A stretch of 64,000 nucleotides of DNA from Bradysia coprophila (GCF_014529535.1 NW_023503409.1:3720390-3784389), one strand, 5' to 3'; positions 39,670 through 50,389 are shown, numbered from the stretch's first letter. The notes: generated by a model not told the origin, from the sequence alone. Numbers and translations: made by a program.

Positions 39670-40899
39670 ATGGTAAACTTTATCACGCAAATGAACACCA
39701 ATTATGTTATGAATTTGAACATTGTTTGATAGGCACTTCAAAAACATGCGCAACACTTTAAGCTAAAAAGTCTTACAAAGTCAAAGACTTACGTTTCTTT
39801 GAAGAAAAAACTTGTGTTGTCATACAAGACTGATTTTTTCATAATTAGTCGTAATTAATCCAATCTACTTTCTCTCTGCTATACATGGTAGAGTAAAGAC
39901 AACGCAGATTAACGATAGATGCAAATTTGACAATTATCATATGAGAGATATAGTAAAGCAAACTAATTTAGATAAAAGCGAAGAATCAAGAAGATTCCAA
40001 GAACACCACAACTGGTACTTTATTCTTGCAGCGATGGCAGAATCGATGAAATCGATTACACCAGGTAAGCTCTTATAAAATTAGTTTTAATGATCACCAT
40101 ATTTAACTTCAAAGAGCATATTCCATGCAAATCTTGCAACATTGATTTACTCGATAGAACATTTAACGTGCTACAGACGGCAAGCGTATGAACAGTATTT
40201 TTATTGGGTCTATTACTTCCATCGATCAAAGTATTTTTAATCTATTGATTTCAAATCTTGTACTTCAATTTTTTAACATGCATTTTACTATATATAGGGG
40301 ACCATATTACTCATAGCTTGTCATTACTTTTGTCGTTGTTATCGATAACAGATGAATAGCCGTATGTGACAGGTCTGTTTCGACCTTAGGACATGTGTGC
40401 AGTGGCGGTCCCGGCTAGTTAGATTAGCACTTATTAGTTGCTCCACTACACGTCCCTTCACAAGACAGAACGCATACAGAACATTTTGAACGAGATAGTT
40501 TAGTCGGCAAGTCGGTCACATCTGTCACTTCACCGAACAATATCTTCATGGACATGTGATGGAAAATTAAATTTTCTTACAAATGATTTTGATTTTTAAA
40601 TTTCGTATCTTAAAGACCGACTCGAAGGCAGTGCCATCGCTGATTGCGATAGTGACGATAACAAATTTCACAATCATACACGGGAAAAAATGTTTAAAAT
40701 CATGAAGTAAAAGATTTGAAATCGATCTTTTAAAAAAAATTGATAAAATGAAGTAAATATGTTGATATGCTCATCATATGTGGAAGCTGACTTAACTCAA
40801 CTGTTAAGGTTATTATTCAGAAAACTTGATTTGATCTCAACTGTTCACATTTGCGTTTGATTTTGAGTGTCTTCAGCTTGCCACAGAGCGTACTCTATC
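39670..40899. other. Intergenic spacer
   Basis: AT-rich sequence with no supported gene between the CRAL-TRIO gene and the nested mobile elements. Nothing else recognised. Confidence 0.45.
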
Positions 40900-40980
40900 A
40901 TTTTTGCTATCCCCCTGAAGTAGTTGCAAAAGTAGTTGCAAAAAAAATCTGTGGCTGGCAACACTGAATCTGTTAATATT

Positions 40981-41180
40981 AAACCAAAGTTTGGCAACTA
41001 CTTTTGCAACTACTTCAGCCCTTATGTGGAAGTAGTGGCTAAAGTTGTTGCAAAACGTTCATATTAAACCAAAGTTTGGCAACTACTTTTGCAACAACTT
41101 CAGCCCTTATGTGGAAGAAGTGGTTAAAGTTGTTGCAAAACTTTCATATTAAACCAAAGTTTTGCAACTACTTTTGCAAC
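40981..41180. repeat. 85-bp tandem units, left end
   Basis: AAACCAAAGTTTGGCAACTA recurs at 40,981, 41,066 and (as AAACCAAAGTTTTGCAACTA) 41,151, giving an 85-bp period. Within each unit CTTTTGCAACTACTTCAGCC and GTGGAAGTAGTGGCTAAAGT are themselves partly self-complementary, so each unit can fold. Confidence 0.85.
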
Positions 41181-41239
41181 GGCATGTATTTTTTGGGAGC
41201 AATATTATGTCAAAAAATCTGCAAAATTTCTAGCAAATT

Positions 41240-41460
41240 TTTGGGAGCATTTTTATTCTTTTGTCTGCAAATTTATTGTTTCCTGAGGAGCAGATTATTG
41301 AAATAAATCTGCAAATTTATTTTTTCTTCAGGAGCAATATTGTTGTCTTTCAAATTTTATGTAGAATGAGAAGCTTAAATTTTCGGTCAATCATTGAGGT
41401 CGGTACTTTTTTTCGGTCGATCGTTGAATTACGTAACTTTCCTCAATTCTAACTCGGCGG
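41240..41460. repeat. CAAATTTATT / GGAGCAAT spacer repeat, left arm of inner foldback
   Basis: Several short variants of TCTGCAAATTTATT and GGAGCAATATTNTT follow the 85-bp units. The inverse (ATAATTTTGCAGA, ATTGCTCC) is found many times at 42,400-42,700, so the two stretches are degenerate inverse arms of one foldback. Confidence 0.55.
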
Positions 41461-41761
41461 TATATTTTTTGTTATTTTATCCGGTGGCGGTGAGATATCG
41501 CTAGGACATCAAATGTTTTCTTGTAAAACTTTTGTTAATCTTTCTTTATATATGAGAAAACGTCTCTTTTGTTTAATTTCAATTTAAAAATACAATGGCA
41601 TTCCAATAATTAGAAAAAAATATTTTGTTTTTGTTTTATTTGTACATAAATGGTTTTCTACAGTGAGATCTACTTTAGCTGAAAATAGTGATGTCAACAA
41701 CGATATTCTAGTAAGTAAATGTGTTAGCCAATATATAAAGTGAATGGCGATGTTTAATATC

Positions 41762-42390
41762 TTAGCTCAACTCAAGAATTTTCTTGAGTTGAGCTAAAAT
41801 TGAGATCTCAAGAAAATCTTGAGTTTTGATTTTCTTGAGTTGAGCTTCTCCTCAAGATTACTAATTGAGTTCAGTTGAGATCCCAAATCATCTCATTCCT
41901 AATTTTCTTCTCGCCGTAAAGGCGTTTTGTTGGTTCCTAGGAAATTCATCCTATTACGAAATGTAACGGAAAGGAGTTTAGTTCGTCCCTACAGAATATA
42001 TTTGCCGTCTATAATTTGGTTCAGTAAATTTAAATTTTACATAAAAAAATGACACAGACTAATTATTAGACGTTGCGAGAAAAAAAAATTAACTCCTAAG
42101 TTACCGACACCGTTCCGGCGCCCGGCTCGCATTGCGGCCCTCCGCTTCGCTGCGGGGCAATGGGCGTGTTAAAACGCTTTTTATGTACAATGAAAATTGG
42201 TATTCATTTCGTAAAAAGATGAATTCTGTAGGGACGAACTAAACTCCTTTCCGTTACATTTCGTAAAAGGATGAATTCCCTAAGAACCAACAAAACGCCT
42301 TTACGGCGAGAAGAAAATTAATAATCTTGAGTTGAGTTGAGATCTCAAGAAAATCTTGAGAAATTGAAGAAAAGATTGAGTTCTTCCACA
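41762..42390. mobile_element. Palindrome nested in CTCAAGA repeats, GC-rich centre
   Basis: The core 41,900-42,320 is an inverted repeat. The left arm runs AATTTTCTTCTCGCCGTAAA, GGCGTTTTGTTGGTTCCTAG, CATCCTATTACGAAATGTAA, GGAGTTTAGTTCGTCCCTAC; the right arm is its inverse. The centre near 42,110-42,170 is markedly GC-rich and includes CCGCTTCGCTGCGG. The core is embedded in short repeats of CTCAAGAAAATCTTGAGTTG on both sides (41,762-41,895 and 42,322-42,390). No coding capacity. Confidence 0.75.
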
Positions 42391-42399
42391 TGAAATGAA

Positions 42400-42700
42400 C
42401 TATTTTCTCATTTTTTGCCTATCGCGATACAATAATTTTGCAGCTGAAAATTGTCCCAAAAAATTGATAATTTTGCTGATTTCGAAACAATGATTTTGCT
42501 TATTGCTAAAGAATAATTTTGCAGATCAAAATTGCTCCAACCAATAATTTTGCAGATTCCGAAACTATAATTTTGCTTATCGCTGAAGAATAATTTTGCC
42601 TAACATTAAACAATAATTTTGCTGTTAAAAATTGCTCCAAAAAATAAATAATTTTGCTGAATGCAAAAAAATAAAAATTGAAAAAAAAATAATTTTGCCT
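42400..42700. repeat. ATAATTTTGC short tandem motif, right arm of inner foldback
   Basis: ATAATTTTGC or a one-base variant occurs about ten times in 300 bp, interspersed with AATTGCTCCAA. It mirrors 41,240-41,460. Confidence 0.6.
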
Positions 42701-42720
42701 TTTTGCCCTTACGTTGAAGT

Positions 42721-43071
42721 TTTTCATATTGAACCAAAGTTTTGCAACAACTTTAGACACTACTTCCACATAAGGGCTGAAGTAGTTGCAAAAGTAGTTG
42801 CCAAACTTTGGTTCAATATGAAAGTTTTGCAACAACTTTAGCCACTACTTCCACATAAGGGCTGAAGTAGTTGCAAAAGTAGTTGCCAAACTTTGGTTCA
42901 ATATGAAAGTTTTGCAACAACTTTAGCCACTACTTCCACATAAAGGCTGAAGTAGTTGCAAAAGTAGTTGCCAAACTTTGGTTCAATATGAAAGTTTTGC
43001 AACAACTTTAGCCACTACTTCCACATAAAGGCTGAAGTAGTCGCAAAAGTAGTTGCCAAACTTTGGTTCAA
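42721..43071. repeat. 85-bp tandem units, inverted relative to 40,981-41,180
   Basis: About four units of 85 bp (phase marker CTTTAGCCACTACTTCC at 42,751, 42,836, 42,921 and 43,006). The array is interrupted at 43,072-43,073 (TA) by the giant palindrome and resumes in the same orientation and phase content at 55,952, so the palindrome inserted into this array. Confidence 0.9.
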
Positions 43072-43996
43072 TACAGTCCCTAAACTTTAAAAATATTTGA
43101 TTTCAGTATATTTAGCTAATCCTTCTGTCACATCTTTTGACAGCTTTTTACGTTTTAGTACGTTTTCTCTCCCAGCAGCAAAAACCCTATCCCAGTACAA
43201 AAAGTATATCGAATGCCGCAAATGCATTTATCATTTTATACAAATATGTTCATCTTTATAATAACACAACATCGGTGATTTGCATGCAATTTAAACAAAA
43301 CCAAATCAATTGTTCGTGTGTTACATTTACATTATGGAAGAGGAATGTCTTATTCTTTATCCAAATTTGTGCACAGCTAATTGTGTTTTTGTTTCTTCGT
43401 TTAACAAGTGTAACTTTCTGCAATAAGTCACTAAATAAACATTTCGATAAACTACAAAATAATTCAATAATATTGTATTTTGGCTTGCCTACGTCTACGA
43501 TATGCAAATTTATTAAATTTTTGTGGACGAAAGAGCGACGCAATCTCAATAAACTAAACAGACATCTGAAACAAATTATGATCGGATCTACTACCCTCTC
43601 GTTTTCATACGTTTTGTTCATTATTTCATTATTGTTGCTTGACATTAGAGATTTTTTTTTTTTCATTGTGCAAAAGTCAACCGACAAGAGGACAGCGAAT
43701 TATAGAACTTGTTCTTCAATTTGTAAATTTTAATTTAATTTTTGTGCTTTATTGTGACTTTGATATCAATTTCTATCAGTATTTTCGAAATTAGTTCAGC
43801 TAAATGCAAAGGAGTTGCGTGTTCAAATGTTGGATTTGTTGTATTAAATCAGTAAAAATGTTTTCTGTTTTGATCGTCTACAATCATTGTTTGGAATATT
43901 CTGTTTCGAATAGTTAACAATATTATTAACCAAGATGGCTCAGTATGTTTCTCAATTCGTCGGCCCGAAAATCAATAAATTGAAACAACTTTAAAC

Positions 43997-44497
43997 ATTT
44001 TATCTCCTGCAAGCTGATATTTCATACATTACGCGTTTCTGCATATAAACACAAACACATACATAACCACAGCCTATACGATTGGATAATTCACACATAA
44101 CCCACCTAGGGTAAATTTACTTTCCATCTATATATTTGAAAAAAAAAAAAATCGCCGAACGGCGGAAGCGTACACGGGACCAGCAACATATCAACCAAAC
44201 ACGTTGACCACTACGCCAACAAATCACATAACGCGATGCAATTGGTGTCGGTAGTGGTTCGTTAGTCACTTCTACATCGATCAAATAATCAGAGTAGTAG
44301 GAATGATGTGATTTGAACGAAATGTTGAGGTGGATAGTATATGTGTGTGAGTAAGTAAATAAAGGATTCTCTGTATGAAGTTTTTTTTGTTGTGAATGCG
44401 TTTTAAAACAACATGCTTAATTAATTAATTTTAAATCCAAATTTTTGTGGTTATTTCGCTAATGTATGAAATATCAGCTTGCAGGAGATAAAACATT
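43997..44497. mobile_element. Inverted-repeat insertion in the left palindrome arm
   Basis: The ends are ATTTTATCTCCTGCAAGCTG then ATATTTCATACATT, with the inverse at 44,461-44,496. The right palindrome arm (near 54,990) reads straight from AAACATTTT to GTGACC and lacks it. The interior carries a tRNA-like Pol III promoter segment (listed separately). About 500 bp. Confidence 0.75.
44139..44230 (-). other. tRNA-derived (SINE-like) Pol III promoter segment
   Basis: On the minus strand TGGCGTAGTGG (44,208-44,218) is a perfect A box of the TRGYNNARNGG type, and GTACGCTTCC (44,164-44,173) matches the B-box core GTTCGATTCC at 8 of 10 positions, at the spacing of a tRNA gene. A GCCGTTCGGC hairpin and a T run (44,139-44,151) follow, as in Pol III terminators. 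No complete cloverleaf can be drawn, so it is a decayed tRNA-like or SINE head, not a tRNA gene. Confidence 0.4.
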
Positions 44498-44620
44498 GTT
44501 CTACCTTGGTGTATATTTCTCGAATCTCTTCTTATGTACAATTGTATATACACTCGCTGGCGCTCGTTATATACAATTGTACATACGAAGTTATTCTCGA
44601 AATATACACCAAGGTAGAAA
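44498..44620. repeat. Second inverted repeat in the left arm only
   Basis: TTCTACCTTGGTGTATATTT followed by CTCGAAT and, further in, GTACAATTGTATATA is mirrored by TATATACAATTGTAC ... AAATATACACCAAGGTAGAA. About 123 bp, immediately adjacent to the previous insertion and likewise missing from the right arm. Confidence 0.75.
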
Positions 44621-44766
44621 ATGTACTATTGTGACCTTAACACCATAATATCAGCTGTGGCTCGAAATATAAATACAAAAATCAAATTAGAATTTCTTAC
44701 GTGTAGTCGAATTGACTTCAGACATAATTTTGTCATTTCGCTTGCACGTAAGGTGTGAGTTTTTAG

Positions 44767-45160
44767 CCCCGTACGAAGTACAAAGGGGCTTATAGGATTA
44801 CGATGCCGTGTGTAATTGATGGAATTCGAAGCAGACGGTAAGGGCAAAGTGTTTGCCTATGTTCATAGATGACGAATCCGCAATAAAAATTTGGGCCGTC
44901 TGTCCGTCTGTCCGTCTATCCGTCTGTCCGTCACGTCGATATCTTGAGTAAATCAAATCCGATTTCAAAATTTTTTTTTTTCCCTGAAAGATAGTCAAAA
45001 TAGTGAGGCTAAGTTCGAAGATGGGCATATTCGGGTCGGCCCTTCGTGAGTTAGGGCCACCTAAGTGATTTAAGGTCTTTTGGTGATATTTATGGCAAAA
45101 TAAGCGATGGAAATGTAAATGACACGGCAAATTAATGGCAGAGTATTTGGGTAAAATGAT
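44767..45160 (-). repeat. GTACGGGGC-family terminal segment
   Basis: Contains GCCCCGTACGAAGTAC, a GTCCGTCTGTCCGTCTATCC array (44,898-44,935), ATCTTGAGTAAATCAAATCC and GGCTAAGTTCGAAGATGGGC. All of these are present in the same order, inverted, at 1-342. Confidence 0.75.
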
Positions 45161-45164
45161 AAGA

Positions 45165-45297
45165 CGTTGTGTGGTTGGTTTTACGATACGAACTAAACTT
45201 TATTCTCGTAGTTGTTCCTAATATAAATGTAGCTAATTGACTCTATGTACATGATATAAAGGTGGTGAATATGAACATAGTCGGGTTCCTCTCAACA
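45165..45297 (-). repeat. Candidate short copia 3' LTR
   Basis: Downstream of the copia stop codon on the minus strand, a purine tract AAAAAGTGAGGG precedes TGTTGAGAGG at 45,297, a typical polypurine tract to LTR junction for Ty1/copia elements. The sequence continues with ATAAAG and ends near CCACACAACG at about 45,165. The second LTR is absent, so the boundaries cannot be verified by comparison. Confidence 0.45.
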
Positions 45298-45475
45298 CCC
45301 TCACTTTTTAAAATTTTTGATTACTCCTTTGATGAAAATTTAATTGAAAGTTTAAGCAAAAATACCAAAAAGAAATTTATTCAAAATCGTACTCGATTCA
45401 AAGAATGCAAAAAAAAAACTTTAACGGATTTACTCAAAAAAATTGACTGCAACGCAAAATGAATGAAAAAAAATT

Positions 45476-47995
45476 TTAAAACCACAAACCCATTTCCTTG
45501 GTACAAAATTCGTGTTTGTCCTTGGTTACAGCCTTGGTCAAATTGTCTGCAGCCATTTCGTTTGTTGAAACATGATCAATGGCAACAGTACCATCTCCTA
45601 CTTTTTCGCGTATATAATGATGACGGATGTCTATGTGCTTTGTACGTTGCCTGTATCCATCGCATGTTGCCAAATCTATTGCGCTTTGGTTGTCACAAAA
45701 CAGCTGAACTGTTTCGTTTAAACTGTTGTCCAATTCGCGACCAAATTGTTTCAACCAAATTGCCTCTTGAATACATGACGCCAATGACATATATTCAGCT
45801 TCCGTACTTGATAAAGCGACTGTTTGTTGTCTTTTGCTATACCAAGAAATAGCTCCATTTGAAAACTTGAAAAAATGCCCACTGCACGAACGACGTTTAT
45901 CCACATCCGATGCCCAATCCGAATCCGTATAACCGATCAGATTTCCGTTGCCTTGACTCGAATAGTGGAGCTTGAATTCGATCGTTCCTTTGAGATAACG
46001 AACGATTCGCTTCACCGCTTTCCAATGAACTGCTCGGTGTTTTTGATTGAATCGACTGACATCGCTGACGGCAAAGGCAATATCCGGTCTGGTTCCCTGC
46101 ACCAGGAACAATAAACAACCAACGAGCTCTTGATACGGAACACTTCCTGTAATATCGACATCCTCCTCCTCGTTTGTTGTTGAATTGATCGATAGCTTTT
46201 GGTTAACGTCGCTCGGTGTTGAAACTGGTTTGCAATCCTCCATTCGAAAACGACTCAACACATCTCTGATGTACGCTGATTGATCCAATCCAATCCCGTC
46301 CTCGGTGTAGGTGATACGGACGCCAACACAATTTGTAGCTTGCCCCATTTCTTTCATTTTGAAAGTTGAACTCAACGACTTTTTTAACTTTTTCAAAACC
46401 ACTTCGTCTTTCCAGAATATAAAGATGTCGTCGACCCAGATTGCCAACAACAAATCCAACGATTTCGTATAAAAAACGCACGGGTCCATTTTCGATTGGT
46501 TCAGACCGAATGACTTTAGCGCTTTTACCAATTTGATATTCCAGACACGACCAGATTGTTTCAGGCCGTTGATTGCCTTATTCAACTTGCATACACGGCT
46601 TGTACCATCTTTGAAACCTTCAGGCTGTTCGATGTATATTTCCTCTGTCAGGTCACCTTGCATGAACGCCGTAACTGCATCCATTTGGTCGATCTTCAGT
46701 CCATTTTTCACCGCCAGTGCAATGAGAAATCGTAGAGACGTGTGACGAACGACCGGCGAGTATGTTTCGATGTAATCAACGCCATATCGTTGCGAACAAC
46801 CCTTCGCAACCAATCGTGCTTTGTGACGAATTACGTTTCCTTTATCGTCTCTTTTCAGTTTGAAAACCCATTTGGTCTTCACAGGCTTTCGACCAGGCGG
46901 CAGATTAACCAAATTCCAGGTGTTGTTTTCGTCCAACGAATTAATCTCATCTTCCATGGCAACCTTCCATTCACTTGCATTATGGCTCGAGAAAGCTTCT
47001 TGAACTGTCAACGGTTCAGCATCTGTCGGTTGTACTTTCGCTGATAAAACGTAACGGTTGAGCTGCTGATGCCTCACAAACATTGTCGCATCGTTCATTT
47101 CGCTTTCGTTTGGCTCGTAGTTCGGATCCGCCATAGTGTCATCGAATGATTCCTCCTCATCCGAAAATTCTAGACCCGAATTGTACTCATCATCGTCCGA
47201 ACTCGACGACTCTTCGATGACAACACCCGATTCGTTTCCATTTGATCGTTCCATGTCATCGACTTCGATTTCCCTCACTGAAACGAATTCATTGTTCGGA
47301 TTATCGATCGGGTCAATTACCTTTTCCAAAAATATCACGTCGCGACTGATTAGCAACTTCTTGGTAATTGGATCGATGCATCGGTAGCCTTTACGGTCGT
47401 TGTCCATCCCAACGAAAATTAACTTCTTTGACTTGTGGTCCCATTTCTTCCGTACTTGCTTTGGAACATGAACCATAACGTGCGAGCCAAACAACTGAAG
47501 CTGGCCCAAATCGACTTTCACTCCTGACCATACTTCTTCCGGTGTACTTCGAGGATGAGCAGTGCACACTGAACGATTAATGAGGTAAACTGCCATATTC
47601 GCCGCTTCTGCCCAGTAAGATTTGTCCAGATCGGCATCGAATAGCAAACATTTTGCCCGTTCAACTATGGTTCGATTCATTCTCTCGGCGAGACCATTTT
47701 GCTCCGGTGTGTACACTACAGTACGTTGATGCTGTATTCCACTTTCCACACACACTGTATCGATCGACTTATTGCAAAATTCCAGGCCATTGTCCGTGCG
47801 GAATATCTTGATTTTGCGGTTGAATTGATTTTCTGCCCAAGCTTTGAACACCAAAAATTTCTTTGCAACTTCACTTTTTGACTTTAGGAAGTAGATGAAA
47901 ATTTTCCGGGAAAAATCGTCGATGAACGTAAGAAAGTAGCGCGCACCACCAATAGAAATCTTTTCCATATCGCCACACAGGTCTGCATGAATCAT
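45476..47995 (-). CDS. Ty1/copia retrotransposon polyprotein, 5'-truncated
   Basis: An uninterrupted 839-codon frame. The integrase core has D5 (IHADLCG), D68 (TDNGLEF) and E104 (GLAERMNR), so the D,D35E triad is complete. The RT domain (about 375-560) has KARLVAKG, QMDAVTAF and VDD at 521-523; RNase H (about 685-800) has YTDSDWA, SSTEAEY and KHIDIRHH. The order integrase-RT-RNase H defines the copia (Pseudoviridae) type. The frame is open about 20 codons further upstream to about 48,055, where sequence switches abruptly to flanking repeat; gag, protease and the integrase zinc-binding N-terminus are missing, so it cannot be autonomous. The acidic, serine-rich stretch 241-300 is the usual integrase-RT linker. 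The absence of stops or frameshifts suggests recent insertion. Positive-strand frames across it are shadows. Confidence 0.95.
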   Translation of the reverse strand: MIHADLCGDMEKISIGGARYFLTFIDDFSRKIFIYFLKSKSEVAKKFLVFKAWAENQFNRKIKIFRTDNGLEFCNKSIDTVCVESGIQHQRTVVYTPEQNGLAERMNRTIVERAKCLLFDADLDKSYWAEAANMAVYLINRSVCTAHPRSTPEEVWSGVKVDLGQLQLFGSHVMVHVPKQVRKKWDHKSKKLIFVGMDNDRKGYRCIDPITKKLLISRDVIFLEKVIDPIDNPNNEFVSVREIEVDDMERSNGNESGVVIEESSSSDDDEYNSGLEFSDEEESFDDTMADPNYEPNESEMNDATMFVRHQQLNRYVLSAKVQPTDAEPLTVQEAFSSHNASEWKVAMEDEINSLDENNTWNLVNLPPGRKPVKTKWVFKLKRDDKGNVIRHKARLVAKGCSQRYGVDYIETYSPVVRHTSLRFLIALAVKNGLKIDQMDAVTAFMQGDLTEEIYIEQPEGFKDGTSRVCKLNKAINGLKQSGRVWNIKLVKALKSFGLNQSKMDPCVFYTKSLDLLLAIWVDDIFIFWKDEVVLKKLKKSLSSTFKMKEMGQATNCVGVRITYTEDGIGLDQSAYIRDVLSRFRMEDCKPVSTPSDVNQKLSINSTTNEEEDVDITGSVPYQELVGCLLFLVQGTRPDIAFAVSDVSRFNQKHRAVHWKAVKRIVRYLKGTIEFKLHYSSQGNGNLIGYTDSDWASDVDKRRSCSGHFFKFSNGAISWYSKRQQTVALSSTEAEYMSLASCIQEAIWLKQFGRELDNSLNETVQLFCDNQSAIDLATCDGYRQRTKHIDIRHHYIREKVGDGTVAIDHVSTNEMAADNLTKAVTKDKHEFCTKEMGLWF

Positions 47996-48117
47996 GTCCA
48001 GAATATTTTTCGTATTCTTCTTGTACTTGTTGCTCTTGTCAATACCAATCCAGAAAAAAAAAGTTTTTTAAAATCGGGTGAGTGGACCGTGAGTTAGGGC
48101 CTTAGAAGTGAAAAGCT

Positions 48118-49925
48118 ACTAGGGCCCTATGTGTATTTTACATAGAACTCAAGTAAATTCCATTCGTTTTTCGTAATTTTTGTGGCATTTGGAAGGTAAT
48201 CAAAAGCCGAATAGAATGTTGTTGAAAAAAATAAATAAATTTGGGTCCTCGGACTAAGGCCGCTACTAGGGCCCTATGCGTATTTTACATACAACTCGAG
48301 TAAATTTCATCCGTTTTTCGTAATTTTTGTTGCATTTGAAAGATAATCGAACACCGAATAGAATGTTGGTGAAAAAAAAAAATAAATTTGGGTCCTCGGA
48401 CTAAGGCCGCTACTAGGGCCCTATGTGCATTTTACATATAACTCGAGCAAATTTCATCCGTTTTTCGTAATTTTTGTTTCATTTGGAAGGTAATCAAAGG
48501 CCGAATAGATTGGTTTTGAAAAAAAAATTAAATTTGGGTCCTTGGACTAAGGCCACTACTAGGGCCCTATGTGTATTTTACATTGAACTCGAGTAAATTT
48601 CATTCGTTTTTCGTAATTTTTGTGTCATTTGGAAGGTAATCAAAGGCCGAATAGAATGTTGTTGAAAAAAAATTAAATTTGGGTCCTCGGACTAAGGCCG
48701 CTACTAGGGCCCTATGCGTATTTTACATACAACTCGAGTAAATTTCATCCGTTTTTCGTAATTTTTGTTTCATTTGAAAAATAATCGAACACCGAATAGA
48801 ATGTTGTTGAAAAAAAATTAAATTTGGGTCCTTGGACTAAGGCCGCTACTAGGGCCCTATGTGCATTTTACATATAACTCGAGCAAATTTCATCCGTTTT
48901 TCGTAATTTTTGTTTCATTTGGAAGGTAATCAAAGGCCGAATAGAATGTTGTTGAAAAAAAATTAAATTTGGGTCCTCGGACTAAGGCCGCTACTAGGGC
49001 CCTATGTGTATTTTACATATAACTCGAGCAAATTTCATCCGTTTTTCGTAATTTTTGTTTCATTTGGAAGGTAATCAAAGGCCGAATAGAATGTTGTTGA
49101 AAAAAAATTAAATTTGGGTCCTTGGACTAAGGCCGCTACTAGGGCCCTATGTGCATTTTACATATAACTCGAGCAAATTTCATCCGTTTTTCGTAATTTT
49201 TGTTTCATTTGGAAGGTAATCAAAGGCCGAATAGAATGTTGTTGAAAAAAAATTAAATTTGGGTCCTCGGACTAAGGCCGCTACTAGGGCCCTATGTGTA
49301 TTTTACATATAACTCGAGCAAATTTCATCCGTTTTTCGTAATTTTTGTTTCATTTGGAAGGTAATCAAAGGCCGAATAGAATGTTGTTGAAAAAAAATTA
49401 AATTTGGGTCCTCGGACTAAGGCCGCTACTAGGGCCCTATGCGTATTTTACATACAACTCGAGTAAATTTCATCCGTTTTTCGTAATTTTTGTTTCATTT
49501 GAAAGATAATCGAACACCGAATAGAATGTTGTTGAAAAAAAATTAAATTTGGGTCCTTGGACTAAGGCCGCTACTAGGGCCCTATGTGCATTTTACATAT
49601 AACTCGAACAAATTTCATCCGTTTTTCGTAATTTTTGTTTCATTTGGAAGGTAATCAAAGGCCGAATAGAATGTTGTTGAAAAAAAATTAAATTTGGGTC
49701 CTCGGACTAAGGCCGCTACTAGGGCCCTATGTGTATTTTACATATAACTCGAGCAAATTTCATCCGTTTTCCGTATTTTTTGTTTCATTTGGAAGGTAAT
49801 CAAAGGCCGAATAGAATGTAGTTGAAAAAAAAATAAATTTGGATCCTCGGACTGAGGCCGATACTAGGTCCTATGTGTATTTATACTCAATAAATTAAAA
49901 TTTTAGGGCTATTTGAAATTTTTGT
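48118..49925. repeat. 145-bp satellite array with A-B-C higher-order structure
   Basis: ACTAGGGCCCTATG marks unit starts at 48,118, 48,265, 48,412, 48,558, 48,703, 48,848, 48,993, 49,138, 49,283, 49,428, 49,573, 49,718 and 49,863: twelve full units plus a decayed thirteenth, period 147 falling to 145. After the marker, units read TGTAT (type A), CGTAT (B) or TGCAT (C); B units also share AGATAATCGAACACCG in place of AGGTAATCAAAGGCCG. The order is A B C A B C A C A B C A, a three-unit higher-order repeat of about 435 bp with one B lost. Edge units are the most diverged, as expected for unequal exchange. Confidence 0.93.
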
Positions 49926-50389
49926 TTTATTTGAAAGGAACGTCGTACGGGGCTTCGTAATTGCGCTATGAGCAATTTCTAAGATGTACACATTACATAA
50001 TAATTTTACTTTAACTACTTTAACCGGCGCATAGGCTTACGGTCAAAGTAGGGTGACAGACGCACTAGGGTCACGTACGCAATAGATATACGGGTTTGTA
50101 CGGGGCTCAGTCGCAGCAAACGCTCCGACTGTTCTGATGGCTCGTTTTAAAAGGAATTTTAACGTGATCTTATGTGTTAAAATAGCTGATGATGTGTTAT
50201 GTGACAATAAAGTCACGAAGCGTCGGAAAATGTTTCAATTTTGGATATTTTTGATCGACAAATCGAGAGACATGAAACCTCTAAAATGTGCAATAACTAT
50301 TCGGTATAAGTATTACCGCTGTGCATTTTATATGTGATTATGATGGCCAATAATATTGATGATGTCTCTAATATCTGCAAGTTCGAACA

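Larger units (their letters stand above)
44767..50146 (-). mobile_element. 5.4-kb GTACGGGGC-ended insertion in the left palindrome arm
   Basis: The left palindrome arm is interrupted between GGTGTGAGTTTTT and TTTTAAAAGGAATTTT; the right arm at about 54,630 is continuous across this point. The insertion begins GCCCCGTACGAAGTAC and ends near TTTGTACGGGGCTCAGTC plus about 40 bp. It contains, on the minus strand from right to left: a 145-bp satellite array, a nested copia fragment, and the dispersed-repeat end shared with 1-342. Because the junction is T-rich, the target duplication cannot be fixed (about 2 bp). Confidence 0.75.

Noticed and set aside
43256-43733. Overlapping 143- and 198-codon frames in the left palindrome arm
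   Set aside because: They are on opposite strands, rich in low-complexity residues, match no family I recognise, and the right-arm counterpart is truncated; not annotated as genes.
44160-44230. A complete tRNA gene on the minus strand
   Set aside because: A and B boxes are recognisable, but acceptor, anticodon and T stems do not pair; kept only as a decayed SINE-like segment.
45463-47881. Several plus-strand frames over the copia polyprotein
   Set aside because: All are antisense shadows of the 839-codon minus-strand frame.
48118-49925. Regularly spaced repeats resembling a CRISPR array
   Set aside because: The whole 145-bp unit is conserved with no variable spacers, and the context is a eukaryotic mobile element; it is a satellite array.
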